A DNA stretch of 64,000 nt from Rhodobacter sp. (GCA_020637555.1 JACKKF010000013.1:646001-710000); one strand, 5' to 3'; positions 16,611 through 25,166 are shown, counted from the first letter of the stretch. Notes: generated by a model from the letters alone, not told the origin. Program-made: numbers and translations.

Positions 16611-17201
16611 TCAGTGGGCGGGGGGCGCGCCCATCCCGCCGTCGCTTTCGTCGAATGCGAACCCGCCGTCCCCGGTGCTGGCCGAGGCGACCAGCGCGGG
16701 ATTGCGACCGAACGTTCCCGCGACGGTGACGGAACATCCCGGAACGCCCCAATAGTTCTGGATTCGCAGCCGCAGGAAAACCAGCGCCGTATCCGGGCCG
16801 AACGTGGCGCCGACCGGATAGATCACGTCACGGCGCAGCACGCGAATTCTGGGATTGGTTGAATACAGATAATGATAGGCCGAGAAAATCTGGCGGCCGA
16901 TTGCGGAATAGAACGCATTCGACCGATCCATATGGGCCCACCGCCGAAACAGGATCGACCCGTCGATGAACGCCAGGCTTATCTCGGACGGGTTTCCGAA
17001 TTCCTCGCCCGGCCGATAGTAGAAACGGCCATAGTTTACCCGTGATGTGATCGTCGTGCTGCCCGGGCTGCATTCCTGGGTGAAATTGTAGACCGCGCCG
17101 CCGCCGATGAAGACCTGGGCACCGGCCTGCGATGCGGTGCCCAGACACACGGCCAGGCCGAGGCAGGCGACGAAACGCGAAAGGATGGATTTGATTGCCA
17201 T
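16611..17201 (-). CDS. Exported protein of unknown function, paralogue A
   Basis: A 196-residue protein with a signal peptide (MAIKSILSRFVACLGLAVCL..., predicted cleavage after AQA/AGA near residue 28). The mature part starts VFIGGG, has a Cys about nine residues later, a GRFYYRPG segment, and near the end LRLRIQNYWGVPGCSVTVAG. The spacing and several motifs recur in the next gene upstream (17288-17773), suggesting a tandem duplication. Two conserved Cys may form a disulfide in the periplasm. I do not recognise the family. Confidence 0.75.
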   Translation of the reverse strand: MAIKSILSRFVACLGLAVCLGTASQAGAQVFIGGGAVYNFTQECSPGSTTITSRVNYGRFYYRPGEEFGNPSEISLAFIDGSILFRRWAHMDRSNAFYSAIGRQIFSAYHYLYSTNPRIRVLRRDVIYPVGATFGPDTALVFLRLRIQNYWGVPGCSVTVAGTFGRNPALVASASTGDGGFAFDESDGGMGAPPAH

Positions 17202-17287
17202 TGAAATAACTCCCTGAGACGCTGATCCGCGGGCTGTCAGGTCCGTCCGGTTTTTCGCCGCCGAACCCGCAACTGCGGAATTTCCTG

Positions 17288-17773
17288 TCAGATCTGATGC
17301 ATGAACACGCTGGCGACGGCCGAGCATCCGGCCAGATCATCCAGATTGGTGATCAGGAAGTTGAGATACCGATCGGTGCTGTCTGCCTCGGCGAAGGGGG
17401 GCGGCGCAAGGAAGGTCAGGGTGACCGTGTTGTTCGGCACCCAGGCCCCGCCGCCACCGCCGATCGTGGCGATCCACGTCACCGTCACTGGCGTGCCATA
17501 GCTCCAGCCCGCCGGGAAGCGGAAATGAAAGGCATAGGTGTTGTAGGACAGGCTGAGCATGTCCTCGGTCGCGGAATTCCCGGGCAGTCCGCCCGGCGTA
17601 TATCGCCCGACCACGGTGTTGCCGGAATTGGCCGGAAATCCGTTGGCCTCGCATCCTGAATAGGATCCGATCACCCCGCCACCCCGGAATTCGGTTCTGG
17701 CCATGGCCGGCGAAACGGCTGTCAGTGCGATGCAGGAAACAGCCGCAATCTTGCTGAAACGAGAAAACGTCAT
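17288..17773 (-). CDS. Exported protein of unknown function, paralogue B
   Basis: A 161-residue protein with a signal peptide (MTFSRFSKIAAVSCIALTAVSPAMA, cleavage likely after AMA). The mature part begins RTEFRGGG with a Cys about eight residues later, then VVGRYTPGG, MLSLSYNTY and FHFRFPAG segments, and ends LNFLITNLDDLAGCSAVASVF. These features parallel paralogue A downstream (F-GGG, Cys, GR-Y, C-terminal I-N---GCS). A TTGACG promoter-like box lies upstream. The function is unknown and the envelope location is inferred. Confidence 0.75.
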   Translation of the reverse strand: MTFSRFSKIAAVSCIALTAVSPAMARTEFRGGGVIGSYSGCEANGFPANSGNTVVGRYTPGGLPGNSATEDMLSLSYNTYAFHFRFPAGWSYGTPVTVTWIATIGGGGGAWVPNNTVTLTFLAPPPFAEADSTDRYLNFLITNLDDLAGCSAVASVFMHQI

Positions 17774-17804
17774 CAATACCCCCAAATTGTCCCCAAAAAA
17801 GGAG

Positions 17805-17833
17805 ACTTTGCGGGTCGATAAATCGTCCGTCAA
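17805..17833 (-). promoter_or_regulatory. Candidate promoter for the tandem exported-protein genes
   Basis: On the minus strand a TTGACG -35 box (17828-17833) is 17 bp from a weak CAAAGT -10-like box (17805-17810), 32 bp upstream of the ATG at 17773. The -35 matches consensus at five of six positions and the -10 is poor. Confidence 0.3.
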
Positions 17834-17956
17834 CGCTTTTTTACGCGGTCCGCGCGCAACGGGTGCCGATCGTCAATCAGGCGTTGTCCGCCGCGTTCGC
17901 GACGGGCGGTCCGGCCCCCGTGCCCGCCGCGATCGGGCTGTGCGCGGAAAGCGGGC

Positions 17957-18952
17957 TCAGCCGCCGACCTTCAGCACGATCTTTCCCACATGCTGCGAGG
18001 TTTCCATGCGCGCGTGGGCCTCGGCGGCGCGGTCCATCGGGAATTCGCTGTCGATCACCGGCGTGATCCGCCCTGACGCCAACAGCGGCCAGACCTCGCG
18101 TTCCAGGGCCTCGGCGATCCGGGCCTTGGCGGCGACGGATTGCGGGCGCAGGGTCGATCCGGTGATGGTCAGCCGCCGGGTCATGACCTGCGCAAAGTTC
18201 AGCTCGACCTTGGGGCCGGACAGAAAGGCGATCTGCACCAGACGGCCATCATCGGCCAGCGCCCGCACGTTGCGCGGCAGATAATCGCCGCCCACCATGT
18301 CCAGGATCACGTTCGCGCCGCCCTGGGATTGCAGGACCGCGACGAAATCTTCCTCGCGGTAATTGATCGCGCGTTCGGCCCCCAGTTTCAGGCAGGCGTT
18401 GCATTTGTCGTCCGAGCCGGCGGTGGTGAAGACCCGTGCGCCCCGCGCGGCGGCAAGCTGGATCGCGGTGGTGCCGATGCCCGAACTGCCGCCATGCACC
18501 AGGAACCGTTCGCCGGCGGTCAGCCCGCCGCGATCGAACACGTTGGTCCAGACCGTGAAAAAGGTTTCCGGCAGGCAGGCGGCGGCGCGCAGGTCCAGAC
18601 CCTCGGGCACGGGCAACGCGTGGACGGACGGGGTGGCGACATATTCTGCATAGCCGCCGCCCGGCAGCAGCGCGCAGACGCGGTCGCCCTCGCGCCAGCG
18701 GCCGACACCGGGGCCGACCGCGGCCACGACGCCCGACGCCTCGAGTCCGGGCAGGTCCGACGCGCCGGGCGGCGGCGCATAGGCGCCGGCGCGTTGCAGG
18801 GCGTCAGGCCGGTTCACACCGGCATAGGCCACGCGGATCACGATCTCGCCTTCGCCAGGGACGGGCACGGCGCGGCTGGCGGGGGTCAACACCTCGGGGC
18901 CGCCGGGCTTGGCGATCTCGATCACACGCATCATGTGGGACTGGGGCGGCAT
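17957..18952 (-). CDS. NAD(P)H:quinone oxidoreductase, zinc-independent MDR family
   Basis: A 331-residue medium-chain dehydrogenase/reductase resembling PIG3/QOR. It has AYAGVNRPDALQRAGAY near residue 45, the LPGLEASGVVAAVG segment and a nucleotide-binding site, HGGSSGIGTTAIQLAAARGA (near residue 148). The structural/catalytic zinc Cys pattern of alcohol dehydrogenases is absent, consistent with quinone or enone reduction by NADPH. The start MPPQSHMMRVIEI was chosen, and an internal Met six residues later is possible. It follows the COQ9 gene on the same strand. Confidence 0.9.
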   Translation of the reverse strand: MPPQSHMMRVIEIAKPGGPEVLTPASRAVPVPGEGEIVIRVAYAGVNRPDALQRAGAYAPPPGASDLPGLEASGVVAAVGPGVGRWREGDRVCALLPGGGYAEYVATPSVHALPVPEGLDLRAAACLPETFFTVWTNVFDRGGLTAGERFLVHGGSSGIGTTAIQLAAARGARVFTTAGSDDKCNACLKLGAERAINYREEDFVAVLQSQGGANVILDMVGGDYLPRNVRALADDGRLVQIAFLSGPKVELNFAQVMTRRLTITGSTLRPQSVAAKARIAEALEREVWPLLASGRITPVIDSEFPMDRAAEAHARMETSQHVGKIVLKVGG

Positions 18953-19023
18953 GGGGGACCCTTTCTGTTGGCGGGGGAATCCGGGGTTCTGGCCTGGGGG
19001 AGGGATGGTCGCCGAAGGGCGTG

Positions 19024-19710
19024 TCAGTCCGACCACCGGCCCGGCATCGGGCCGGCCTCCTGGGGTTTTCGCAACCCTTCGATCAGGCGGAAGGGCAGGC
19101 CCAGGGTGGCATTCAGCACCGGCGACGCCTTGATCCTGGCCTTGGTCTCTTCAAACCGCATCACGTCGTCGATCCGTCGGTCCAGAAAGGCCCAGGTGTC
19201 TGCCGCGCCGTCGCTGTCGTCGCCCAGCCAGTAAAGCACCACCGCGGAATAGACCCCGGACAGGATCGCGCGCTTGGAATACCAGTTGCCGTCCTGGCTG
19301 GTGTCGCCCAGTGCGGTCCAGATCGCGTCGGCCGTGGCCCACAGCGCGCGCGCGGCCTCGGGGGCGTTCTGGGGCAGGGCCATCAGGGCGGCGGCGCGGC
19401 GAACGGCCTCGCGGTCGGCATCCTCGAGCCGCAGCCGAACCGCCAACGCCACCCGGTCGCGGAACCGCAGCGGCGTGAGGTCGCGTTCGGACAGGGCGAT
19501 CCGCATCCGCGCATCGCCACGGCGATGATAGGCCAGCGCCAGGTCGAGGCCCGCGCGCGGAAACAGCGCCTGCGCCAGATCGGTGCCGACACCGGCATCC
19601 AGGGCGGCCGCATTCAGCGTTGCCTCGGACCATCCGTCAAAGGGCACATGCGAAAGCGCGGCATCCAGGATGCGGTCGGTGGCGGGATCGGTCATGGCGG
19701 CCTCGGTCAC
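19024..19710 (-). CDS. COQ9 family ubiquinone biosynthesis protein
   Basis: A 228-residue protein with a TetR-like N-terminal helix bundle (ILDAALSHVPFDGWSEATLNAAALDAG) and a C-terminal COQ9 domain, including DGNWYSKRAILSGVYSAVVLYWLGD and a final hydrophobic helix region. In mitochondria COQ9 binds lipids and presents ubiquinone precursors to COQ7. Alphaproteobacterial homologues are assumed to act similarly. An alternative start is the Met six codons in. The oxidoreductase gene downstream may be co-transcribed. Confidence 0.9.
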   Translation of the reverse strand: MTEAAMTDPATDRILDAALSHVPFDGWSEATLNAAALDAGVGTDLAQALFPRAGLDLALAYHRRGDARMRIALSERDLTPLRFRDRVALAVRLRLEDADREAVRRAAALMALPQNAPEAARALWATADAIWTALGDTSQDGNWYSKRAILSGVYSAVVLYWLGDDSDGAADTWAFLDRRIDDVMRFEETKARIKASPVLNATLGLPFRLIEGLRKPQEAGPMPGRWSD

Positions 19711-19825
19711 GGTTGCCGAACAGAGCTATACGCTGATTCAGGCGTGGACAAGTCGCGCCTGCCTTGCTAAAGGGGCGCGTCCTGCAAATGACGTCACACT
19801 AGCTTAGAAAGGTGGTGAAAACCAC

Positions 19826-20032
19826 ATGCAGGTATCGGTTCGCGACAACAACGTCGAACAGGCTCTTCGGGCGCTGAAGAAGAAACTCCAGCGCGAGGGT
19901 GTGTTTCGGGAAATGAAGCTGAAGCAGCATTTCGAGAAACCCTCTGTCAAGAAAGCCCGTGAACAGGCCGAGGCGATCCGCCGTGCGCGCAAACTGGCGC
20001 GCAAGAAGGCGCAGCGCGAAGGCATGCTCTGA
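19826..20032 (+). CDS. rpsU: 30S ribosomal protein S21
   Basis: The 68-residue protein begins MQVSVRDNNVEQALRALKKKLQ and ends in a Lys/Arg-rich tail (KKAREQAEAIRRARKLARKKA), the standard S21 profile. S21 assists base pairing of mRNA with the anti-Shine-Dalgarno of 16S rRNA. A GAAAGGTGG ribosome-binding site precedes the start, and a clear intrinsic terminator follows at 20061-20092. Confidence 0.98.
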   Translation: MQVSVRDNNVEQALRALKKKLQREGVFREMKLKQHFEKPSVKKAREQAEAIRRARKLARKKAQREGML

Positions 20033-20060
20033 CCGGTTTCGCCCCCTGGGCGACGGATAG

Positions 20061-20092
20061 AACCCCCGGGCCGCAAGGCGCGGGGGTTTTTT
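20061..20092 (+). terminator. Rho-independent terminator of rpsU
   Basis: An AACCCCCG arm, a short GGCCGCAAGGC loop region and a CGGGGGTT arm are followed by a run of six T residues. The GC-rich stem with an A-tract/T-tract pair lies 29 bp after the rpsU stop and is a textbook terminator. Confidence 0.88.
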
Positions 20093-20140
20093 CTTGCCGG
20101 GAATTGACGCGGCCGCCAGAGTCACGGACAAGTGAAGACC

Positions 20141-21406
20141 ATGAGTGACCCGTATCCCGCGCCGCCGCGCCTTTTGATCGTTGCCGACAACGCATCCGCC
20201 GGGTTCGGGGGCGAAGCGATCCTTCCGCTCAAGTATTTCACGCTGCTGGCCAGGCGCGGGCGCGACGTGCGCCTGATTACGCACGAGCGCAACCGCCCGG
20301 CGCTGCAGGCCGCCTTTCCCGATCTTGAGGACCGCGTGCTCTATTCGCCCGATACCGCCGCCCATCGCTGGCTGTGGCGGATCGGTGCCCGGTTTCCGGG
20401 CGCAATCCGCGATCATCTGTTCGGCAACCTGATGGGGCTGGTGACGGGCTGGCAACAGAGACGCATGGCGCGGTCACTGGTGCGAACGGGCACTGTCGAT
20501 CTGGTGCACCAGCCAATCCCCGTATCGCCTGCCGCGCCCTCGCTGCTGTTCGGGCTGGGCGTGCCGGTGGTCATCGGGCCGATGAACGGCGGCATGAGCT
20601 ATCCGCCCGGATACGAGGATTTCGAGGGGCGGGCCTCGCGCCTGTTTGTCGCGCTTGGTCGTCCGCTGGCGGGGCTGCTGAACCGGGTGATCCCGGGCAA
20701 GCGGCAGGCGCGGATCCTGCTGGTGGCCAATGACCGCACGCGCCAGGCCCTGCCCGTGCGCAACCGCACGGTTGTGGACCTGGTCGAGAACGGCGTGGAT
20801 TTTTCCCTGTGGCCGGATGCAGGCCCGCGCCCTGCGCCCACGGGACCGCTGAAGCTGGTGTTCATGGGGCGGCTCGTGCCCCTCAAGGCCGTGGATGTCA
20901 CGTTGCGGGCGCTGGCGCGTCACCGGCAGGACCGCCCCGATCTTCCGGTGACGCTGGCGATCCTGGGGGACGGACCGGAACGCCCCGCGCTGGAACAGCT
21001 TTCAGGCGCGCTGGGCCTGTCCGATGTCGTCACCTTTCACGGGTTTCTGCCACAGGCCGATTGTGCCGCGCATCTGGCGGTGGCTGACGCGCTGGTGCTG
21101 GCAAGCCTGCGCGAATGCGGCGGCGCCGTGGTGCTCGAGGCAATGGCGATGGGGCTGGCGGTCGTGGCCTCGGACTGGGGCGGGCCGGCCGGCTACCTGA
21201 CACCCGAGACCGGCGTTCTGGTGCCCCCCGTCCCGCGCGCCGATTTCGCCGCGCGTCTGGCTGACGCCATCGGCGCCCTGGCCAGCGACAGGGGCGCGAC
21301 CTGGTCCATGGGCGCGGCCGGGGCGACATTGGTGCGCACAACCTATGACTGGCAGCAAAAGATCGACGTGATCGAAACCATCTATCGGCAGGCGCTGACG
21401 CCGTAA
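20141..21406 (+). CDS. Glycosyltransferase family 4 (GT-B fold)
   Basis: The 421-residue protein shows the GT4 donor-binding half: LKLVFMGRLVPLKAVDVTLRAL (near residue 236), LAILGDGPERPALEQL, VTFHGFLPQADC and the E-x7-E motif within LRECGGAVVLEAMAMGLAVVAS (near residue 325). It has no signal peptide and probably adds a sugar to a cell-surface polysaccharide or lipid at the cytoplasmic face. ATG 20141 is preferred; a GTG at 20132 would add three residues. It stands alone between rpsU and the lrp/ald pair, so acceptor and pathway are unknown. Confidence 0.9.
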   Translation: MSDPYPAPPRLLIVADNASAGFGGEAILPLKYFTLLARRGRDVRLITHERNRPALQAAFPDLEDRVLYSPDTAAHRWLWRIGARFPGAIRDHLFGNLMGLVTGWQQRRMARSLVRTGTVDLVHQPIPVSPAAPSLLFGLGVPVVIGPMNGGMSYPPGYEDFEGRASRLFVALGRPLAGLLNRVIPGKRQARILLVANDRTRQALPVRNRTVVDLVENGVDFSLWPDAGPRPAPTGPLKLVFMGRLVPLKAVDVTLRALARHRQDRPDLPVTLAILGDGPERPALEQLSGALGLSDVVTFHGFLPQADCAAHLAVADALVLASLRECGGAVVLEAMAMGLAVVASDWGGPAGYLTPETGVLVPPVPRADFAARLADAIGALASDRGATWSMGAAGATLVRTTYDWQQKIDVIETIYRQALTP

Positions 21407-21426
21407 CCGGGGCGCGCGCCGGGACC

Positions 21427-21885
21427 TTACAGATCCAGCGCGGTCGTCTTGACCACGGTGCGCAGCGCAAACGACGACTGCATCTGCGCCACGCCGGGCA
21501 GGCGCGCCAGATACTGACGGTGAATGCGCGCGAAGTCCTCGGTGTCCTCGACCATCAGTTTCAGCAGGAAATCCGCGCTGCCGGCCATCAGGTGACATTC
21601 CAGCACATCCGGGATGCGCGCCACGGCTTTTTCAAAGGCGTCCAGAACCTCGTCGGACTGGCCGTTCAGGGTGATTTCCACGAACACCGTCGTGTGCTTG
21701 CCGATCTTGCGCGCATCGACCAGCGCGACATAGGCGGAAATGAACCCCTCGGTTTCCAGCCGCTGCACCCGCCGGTGGCAGGCCGAGGGCGACAGCGCGA
21801 TGCGTTCCGCCAGATCGGCATTCGAAATGCGCCCTTCACGCTGAAGGACCTGGAGGATGCGGCGGTCTGTCGCGTCTAGCTGCAT
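21427..21885 (-). CDS. Lrp/AsnC family regulator, divergent from ald
   Basis: A 152-residue protein with an N-terminal helix-turn-helix (NADLAERIALSPSACHRRVQRLE) and a C-terminal RAM domain (HTTVFVEITLNG ... VLECHLMAGSADFLLKLMVED). Lrp-type octamers sense amino acids. Because it is transcribed away from alanine dehydrogenase with 146 bp between the starts, it is probably the ald regulator (AldR-like) responding to alanine. The regulatory link is inferred from position. Confidence 0.93.
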   Translation of the reverse strand: MQLDATDRRILQVLQREGRISNADLAERIALSPSACHRRVQRLETEGFISAYVALVDARKIGKHTTVFVEITLNGQSDEVLDAFEKAVARIPDVLECHLMAGSADFLLKLMVEDTEDFARIHRQYLARLPGVAQMQSSFALRTVVKTTALDL

Positions 21886-21967
21886 TGCAGCGCAACTTTC
21901 ATCGAAGAATTGGCGAATTGATCGAAGTCTCTTGCAGTTTTCATGGCATTCCGGGGGAATAAATCAA

Positions 21968-21987
21968 GCAATTTCGGCAAAATTTGC
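21968..21987. promoter_or_regulatory. Candidate Lrp/AldR operator in the lrp-ald intergenic region
   Basis: GCAATTTCGGCAAAATTTGC is an AT-centred imperfect inverted repeat (GCAA...TTTGC) 45 bp upstream of the ald start. Similar AT-rich patches occur nearby (GAATTGGCGAATTG, 21906-21919). This fits the multi-site binding of Lrp proteins, but no specific consensus was tested. Confidence 0.3.
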
Positions 21988-22017
21988 GCGATCCTGCCCG
22001 GCATGACGCAGCGTCGC

Positions 22018-22024
22018 AAGGAGG
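22018..22024 (+). promoter_or_regulatory. Strong ribosome-binding site of ald
   Basis: AAGGAGG lies seven bases before ATG 22032 and decides that start over an upstream in-frame codon at 21984, which lacks such a site. Confidence 0.8.
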
Positions 22025-22031
22025 ATACGAA

Positions 22032-23150
22032 ATGCTGATCGGTTGCCCCCGGGAAATCAAGCCACAGGAATTCCGCGTGGGCATTTCCCCCGCCGCCGCG
22101 CATGAGGCCGTCGCCGCAGGTCATTCGGTGATCATCGAATCCGGTGCCGGTCTGGGCGCCGGTTTCACCGACGACGATTACCGCGCCGCCGGTGCGGCGA
22201 TCGTCGATACCGCCGCCGAGATCTTTGCCCGCGCCGAGATGGTGGTGAAGGTCAAGGAACCGCAGGCGGTGGAACGCAAGCAGTTGCGCGAGGGGCAGGT
22301 GCTGTTCACCTATCTGCACCTTGCCCCCGATCCCGATCAGACGCGCGATCTGCTGGACTCGGGTGTGACGGCGATCGCCTATGAAACCGTGACCGACCGG
22401 TCGGGCGGACTGCCGCTGCTGGCGCCGATGTCCGAGGTCGCGGGTCGCCTGGCGCCCCAGGTCGGGGCCTGGACGCTGCAAAAGGCCAATGGCGGGCGCG
22501 GTGTGCTGATGGGCGGGGTGCCCGGCGTGCTGCCGGCCCGGGTCGTGGTGATCGGCGGCGGGGTCGTCGGCACCCATGCGGCGCGCATCGCCGCCGGCAT
22601 GGGCGCGGATGTGACCGTTCTGGACCGCTCGTTGCCGCGGATGCGCTATCTGGACGATGTGTTCGGCGGGACCTTCAAGACCGCCTATTCCAGTGCCGCC
22701 ACCACCGCCGAACTGGTGGCCGAGGCCGACATGGTGATCGGTGCGGTGCTGATCCCCGGGGCCGCGGCGCCGAAGCTGGTCAGCCGTGCGCAGCTTTCGA
22801 CGATGAAACCGGGTGCGGTGCTGGTCGATGTCGCCATTGACCAGGGCGGGTGCTTTGAAACCTCGCGCGCCACGACCCACGCCGATCCCATCTACGAGGT
22901 CGACGGCATCATGCACTACTGCGTGGCCAACATGCCGGGCGCGGTGGCGCGGACCTCGACCCAGGCGCTGGGGAACGCGACGCTGCCGTTCATGATGGCG
23001 CTGGCGAACAAGGGCTGGCGCGTCGCCTGCGCCGAGGACGATCACCTGCTCAACGGTCTGAACGTGCACGCGGGTCATCTGACCTATGGTGCGGTCGGCG
23101 CGGCCTTGAACCTGCCCGTCATGGCCGCGCGCGAGGCCCTGCGCGTCTGA
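22032..23150 (+). CDS. ald: Alanine dehydrogenase
   Basis: The 372-residue protein begins MLIGCPREIKPQEFRVGISP and has the catalytic Lys region (MVVKVKEPQ), the catalytic His region (YLHLAPDP), a Rossmann motif (VIGGGVVGTHAARIAAGMGADV, near residue 172) and a C-terminal NATLPFMMALANKGW. It oxidatively deaminates L-alanine to pyruvate and ammonia with NAD, or runs in reverse to assimilate ammonia. Its divergent Lrp-type regulator probably senses alanine. Confidence 0.97.
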   Translation: MLIGCPREIKPQEFRVGISPAAAHEAVAAGHSVIIESGAGLGAGFTDDDYRAAGAAIVDTAAEIFARAEMVVKVKEPQAVERKQLREGQVLFTYLHLAPDPDQTRDLLDSGVTAIAYETVTDRSGGLPLLAPMSEVAGRLAPQVGAWTLQKANGGRGVLMGGVPGVLPARVVVIGGGVVGTHAARIAAGMGADVTVLDRSLPRMRYLDDVFGGTFKTAYSSAATTAELVAEADMVIGAVLIPGAAAPKLVSRAQLSTMKPGAVLVDVAIDQGGCFETSRATTHADPIYEVDGIMHYCVANMPGAVARTSTQALGNATLPFMMALANKGWRVACAEDDHLLNGLNVHAGHLTYGAVGAALNLPVMAAREALRV

Positions 23151-23191
23151 CAGGCCGGGACCACTGGCAAGACCCCTTCCCATCGGTGGCG

Positions 23192-23216
23192 TCCGCGGGC
23201 AGACTTTGCCCGCGGA
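23192..23216 (+). other. Perfect 10-bp hairpin between ald and the next gene
   Basis: TCCGCGGGCA and TGCCCGCGGA are perfect inverse complements around a GACTT loop. No T-run follows. It lies 41 bp after the ald stop and 12 bp before the next possible start. It may stabilise or attenuate the ald transcript. Confidence 0.55.
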
Positions 23217-23228
23217 TGGTGGTGATGG

Positions 23229-24611
23229 ATGGCAAAAGGGCAGGCCATGGGTCGAATGCTGGGGTTGCTGGCCCTTGTTGTCGGGGTTGCGGTGGCCGCG
23301 GGAGCGGCCCTTGGCCTGCGCGCCCTGGCCGGGGTCGAGGCCCGGATGCAGACCCTGGACCTGCGCGACCTGACCACGGCCGGCGCGCAGGATTGCTTCT
23401 GGATCGGACCCGTCACCGGGACGACGCTGAATCTGGCCTTTCCCGACAGCGGCGCGCTTTACTGGCCGGCGGTGTTCCGCACGCCCCTTGACCCCGGCGA
23501 TCACCTGGAGATCGCCGGATACTTTCCGCAGGCGCGCTATCTGTCCCTGCACAGCTATCTGACCGGCGGTGTGCCCTATGACCGGCTCAGCGATTCCGAC
23601 CTGAGCCCCGACCCGGGGCAGGTCAACCCGTTTGTCACGGCGCCCTGGCGGCCCGGGCAGGGCTATACGCTGCGGGTGACGGGCGGCGCGCCCCCGGCGA
23701 TCCGCCCGCCCAACACGCTGTATCTGGGGCCACCCGGACAGGGCGATCCCGCGCCGCTGATCCTGCGCCTCTATGCGCCGGAAGGCACCGAGACCGGCGC
23801 GGATCTGCCCCGTGTGACGCTGGTGCGCGCGACTGGCGAACGCCTGACCGGCACCGCCATGTGCGCGGCCCTGGACAGCGCCCGCCCGGGCACAGAATCC
23901 CGTCGGATCGAAACCCCGATGATCGCCCCGCGCGCCTATCTCGATCTGCTGGACCGTCGCGGCACGCAACCGGTCGGCGGGGACTGGGCCCTGTTCTGGA
24001 ACCCGCGACTCAGCGTCTTGCGGCTGGCCGCGCCCACTCTCGCGCGGGCCGCCGGGTTCGCCGCGCGTCTGGGACTGTTGCCCCGCGTCTGGGCCTATTA
24101 CGCCAATCTCGACATGAACTATGTCTCGACCATGATCGACGCGCGACAGGGCGCGCTGGTGGTGCTCGAGGGCCAGTTGCCCCGCACCCCCGCGCGCGGC
24201 GCCGGCGCCGCAACGGAACCCGGCATCGACCTGCGCTATTGGTCGTTGTGCACCAACGAGGGACTGTCAAGCACGCGGTTCGTCGATTGCCTGCTGGATG
24301 GCCAGGTGCCGGTGCGGGATCTGCCGGGGCAGCCGCGCCACTATCGGATCGTCGTGTCCCGCGCCGACGATCGGCCCGCCAATGCGCGCGCGGACTGCGG
24401 TGTCGGCTGGCTGGACTGGGGCGCGCGCGGGGACGGGGCGGGCAACCCCCATCTGGGCCTGTTGATCCTGCGCAATCTTCTGCCGGATGCGGGGTTTGCG
24501 CAGGCAATCCAGCGCATTCCCTATCCCGGCGCCGAACGCGCGACGATGGGCCCCTATCTGCCGACGCTGACCTACACCACCCGCGCCGCGTTCGAGCAGC
24601 GGGGATGCTAG
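23229..24611 (+). CDS. Exported or membrane-anchored protein of unknown function (460 aa)
   Basis: The N-terminus (MGRMLGLLALVVGVAVAAGAALGL) is a signal or anchor helix. The ~430-residue remainder is predicted to be extracytoplasmic and beta-rich, with four or so Cys residues (DCFWIG, MCAALD, SLCTNEG, VDCLLDG, ADCGVGW, RGC end). Segments such as YFPQARYLSLHSYL and PPNTLYLG suggest a relative of the DUF1254/DUF1214 type of exported proteins, but I cannot assign a family. A second start at 23247 has a better AAGGGCAGG ribosome-binding site. It lies between ald and a second lrp gene. Confidence 0.75.
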   Translation: MAKGQAMGRMLGLLALVVGVAVAAGAALGLRALAGVEARMQTLDLRDLTTAGAQDCFWIGPVTGTTLNLAFPDSGALYWPAVFRTPLDPGDHLEIAGYFPQARYLSLHSYLTGGVPYDRLSDSDLSPDPGQVNPFVTAPWRPGQGYTLRVTGGAPPAIRPPNTLYLGPPGQGDPAPLILRLYAPEGTETGADLPRVTLVRATGERLTGTAMCAALDSARPGTESRRIETPMIAPRAYLDLLDRRGTQPVGGDWALFWNPRLSVLRLAAPTLARAAGFAARLGLLPRVWAYYANLDMNYVSTMIDARQGALVVLEGQLPRTPARGAGAATEPGIDLRYWSLCTNEGLSSTRFVDCLLDGQVPVRDLPGQPRHYRIVVSRADDRPANARADCGVGWLDWGARGDGAGNPHLGLLILRNLLPDAGFAQAIQRIPYPGAERATMGPYLPTLTYTTRAAFEQRGC

Positions 24612-24614
24612 GGC

Positions 24615-25115
24615 TCAGGCCTCGCGGGTATAGCGGTCTTCCAGCACGTCGAAGGGAACGCCCGGTTCGTCCTTGGCGCAGCGGATCACCAGCGATGTCT
24701 TGACGCTGGCCACGTTGTCCGCCGCCAGCAGAGCCTCGGTCAGAAAGCTCTGGAAGGTGCTCAGGTCCGGCGCCACGCATTTCAGGATGAAGTCGATCTC
24801 GCCGTTCAGCATGTGGCACTCGCGCACCAGCGACCAGGCGCGGCAGCGGTCCTCAAAGGCGCGCAGGTCGGCCTCGTTCTGGCGATGCAGGCGCACCATG
24901 GCGAAGACCTGCACCTCGAACCCCAGTTCGCGCACATCCACCTGGGCGTGATACCCCCGGATATAGCCTGCCTCTTCCAGCGTGCGCACACGACGCAGGC
25001 ACGGCGGCGCCGAGATGCCGACGCGCTTGGCCAGTTCGACGTTGGTCATGCGGCCATCGGCCTGCAATTCGGCCAGAATCATGCGGTCGATCGGATCGAG
25101 TTTCGCGCCGGCCAT
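24615..25115 (-). CDS. Lrp/AsnC family regulator, divergent from trxB
   Basis: A 166-residue protein with the DNA-binding helix-turn-helix (NVELAKRVGISAPPCLRRVRTLE) and a RAM domain (EVQVFAMVRLHRQN ... VRECHMLNGEIDFILKCVAPD). It is a second, distinct Lrp-type regulator in this window, sharing little beyond family motifs with the ald-linked one. It is divergent from trxB, and an AT-rich palindrome (25167-25183) lies between the two. The target may be itself, trxB, or both. Confidence 0.93.
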   Translation of the reverse strand: MAGAKLDPIDRMILAELQADGRMTNVELAKRVGISAPPCLRRVRTLEEAGYIRGYHAQVDVRELGFEVQVFAMVRLHRQNEADLRAFEDRCRAWSLVRECHMLNGEIDFILKCVAPDLSTFQSFLTEALLAADNVASVKTSLVIRCAKDEPGVPFDVLEDRYTREA

Positions 25116-25166
25116 GGCGTATTGGCTCCCTGAAGTTTGCGCTTATGTAGGCGTGATCGCCCCTGT

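Noticed and set aside
15059..16729. 556-residue ORF opposite dnaX
   Set aside because: Antisense shadow of dnaX with low-complexity His/Arg/Gly-rich composition and no ribosome-binding site.
21876..23969. 697-residue ORF opposite ald and the unknown exported protein
   Set aside because: It spans two real genes on the other strand, shows no family motifs and has shadow-type composition.
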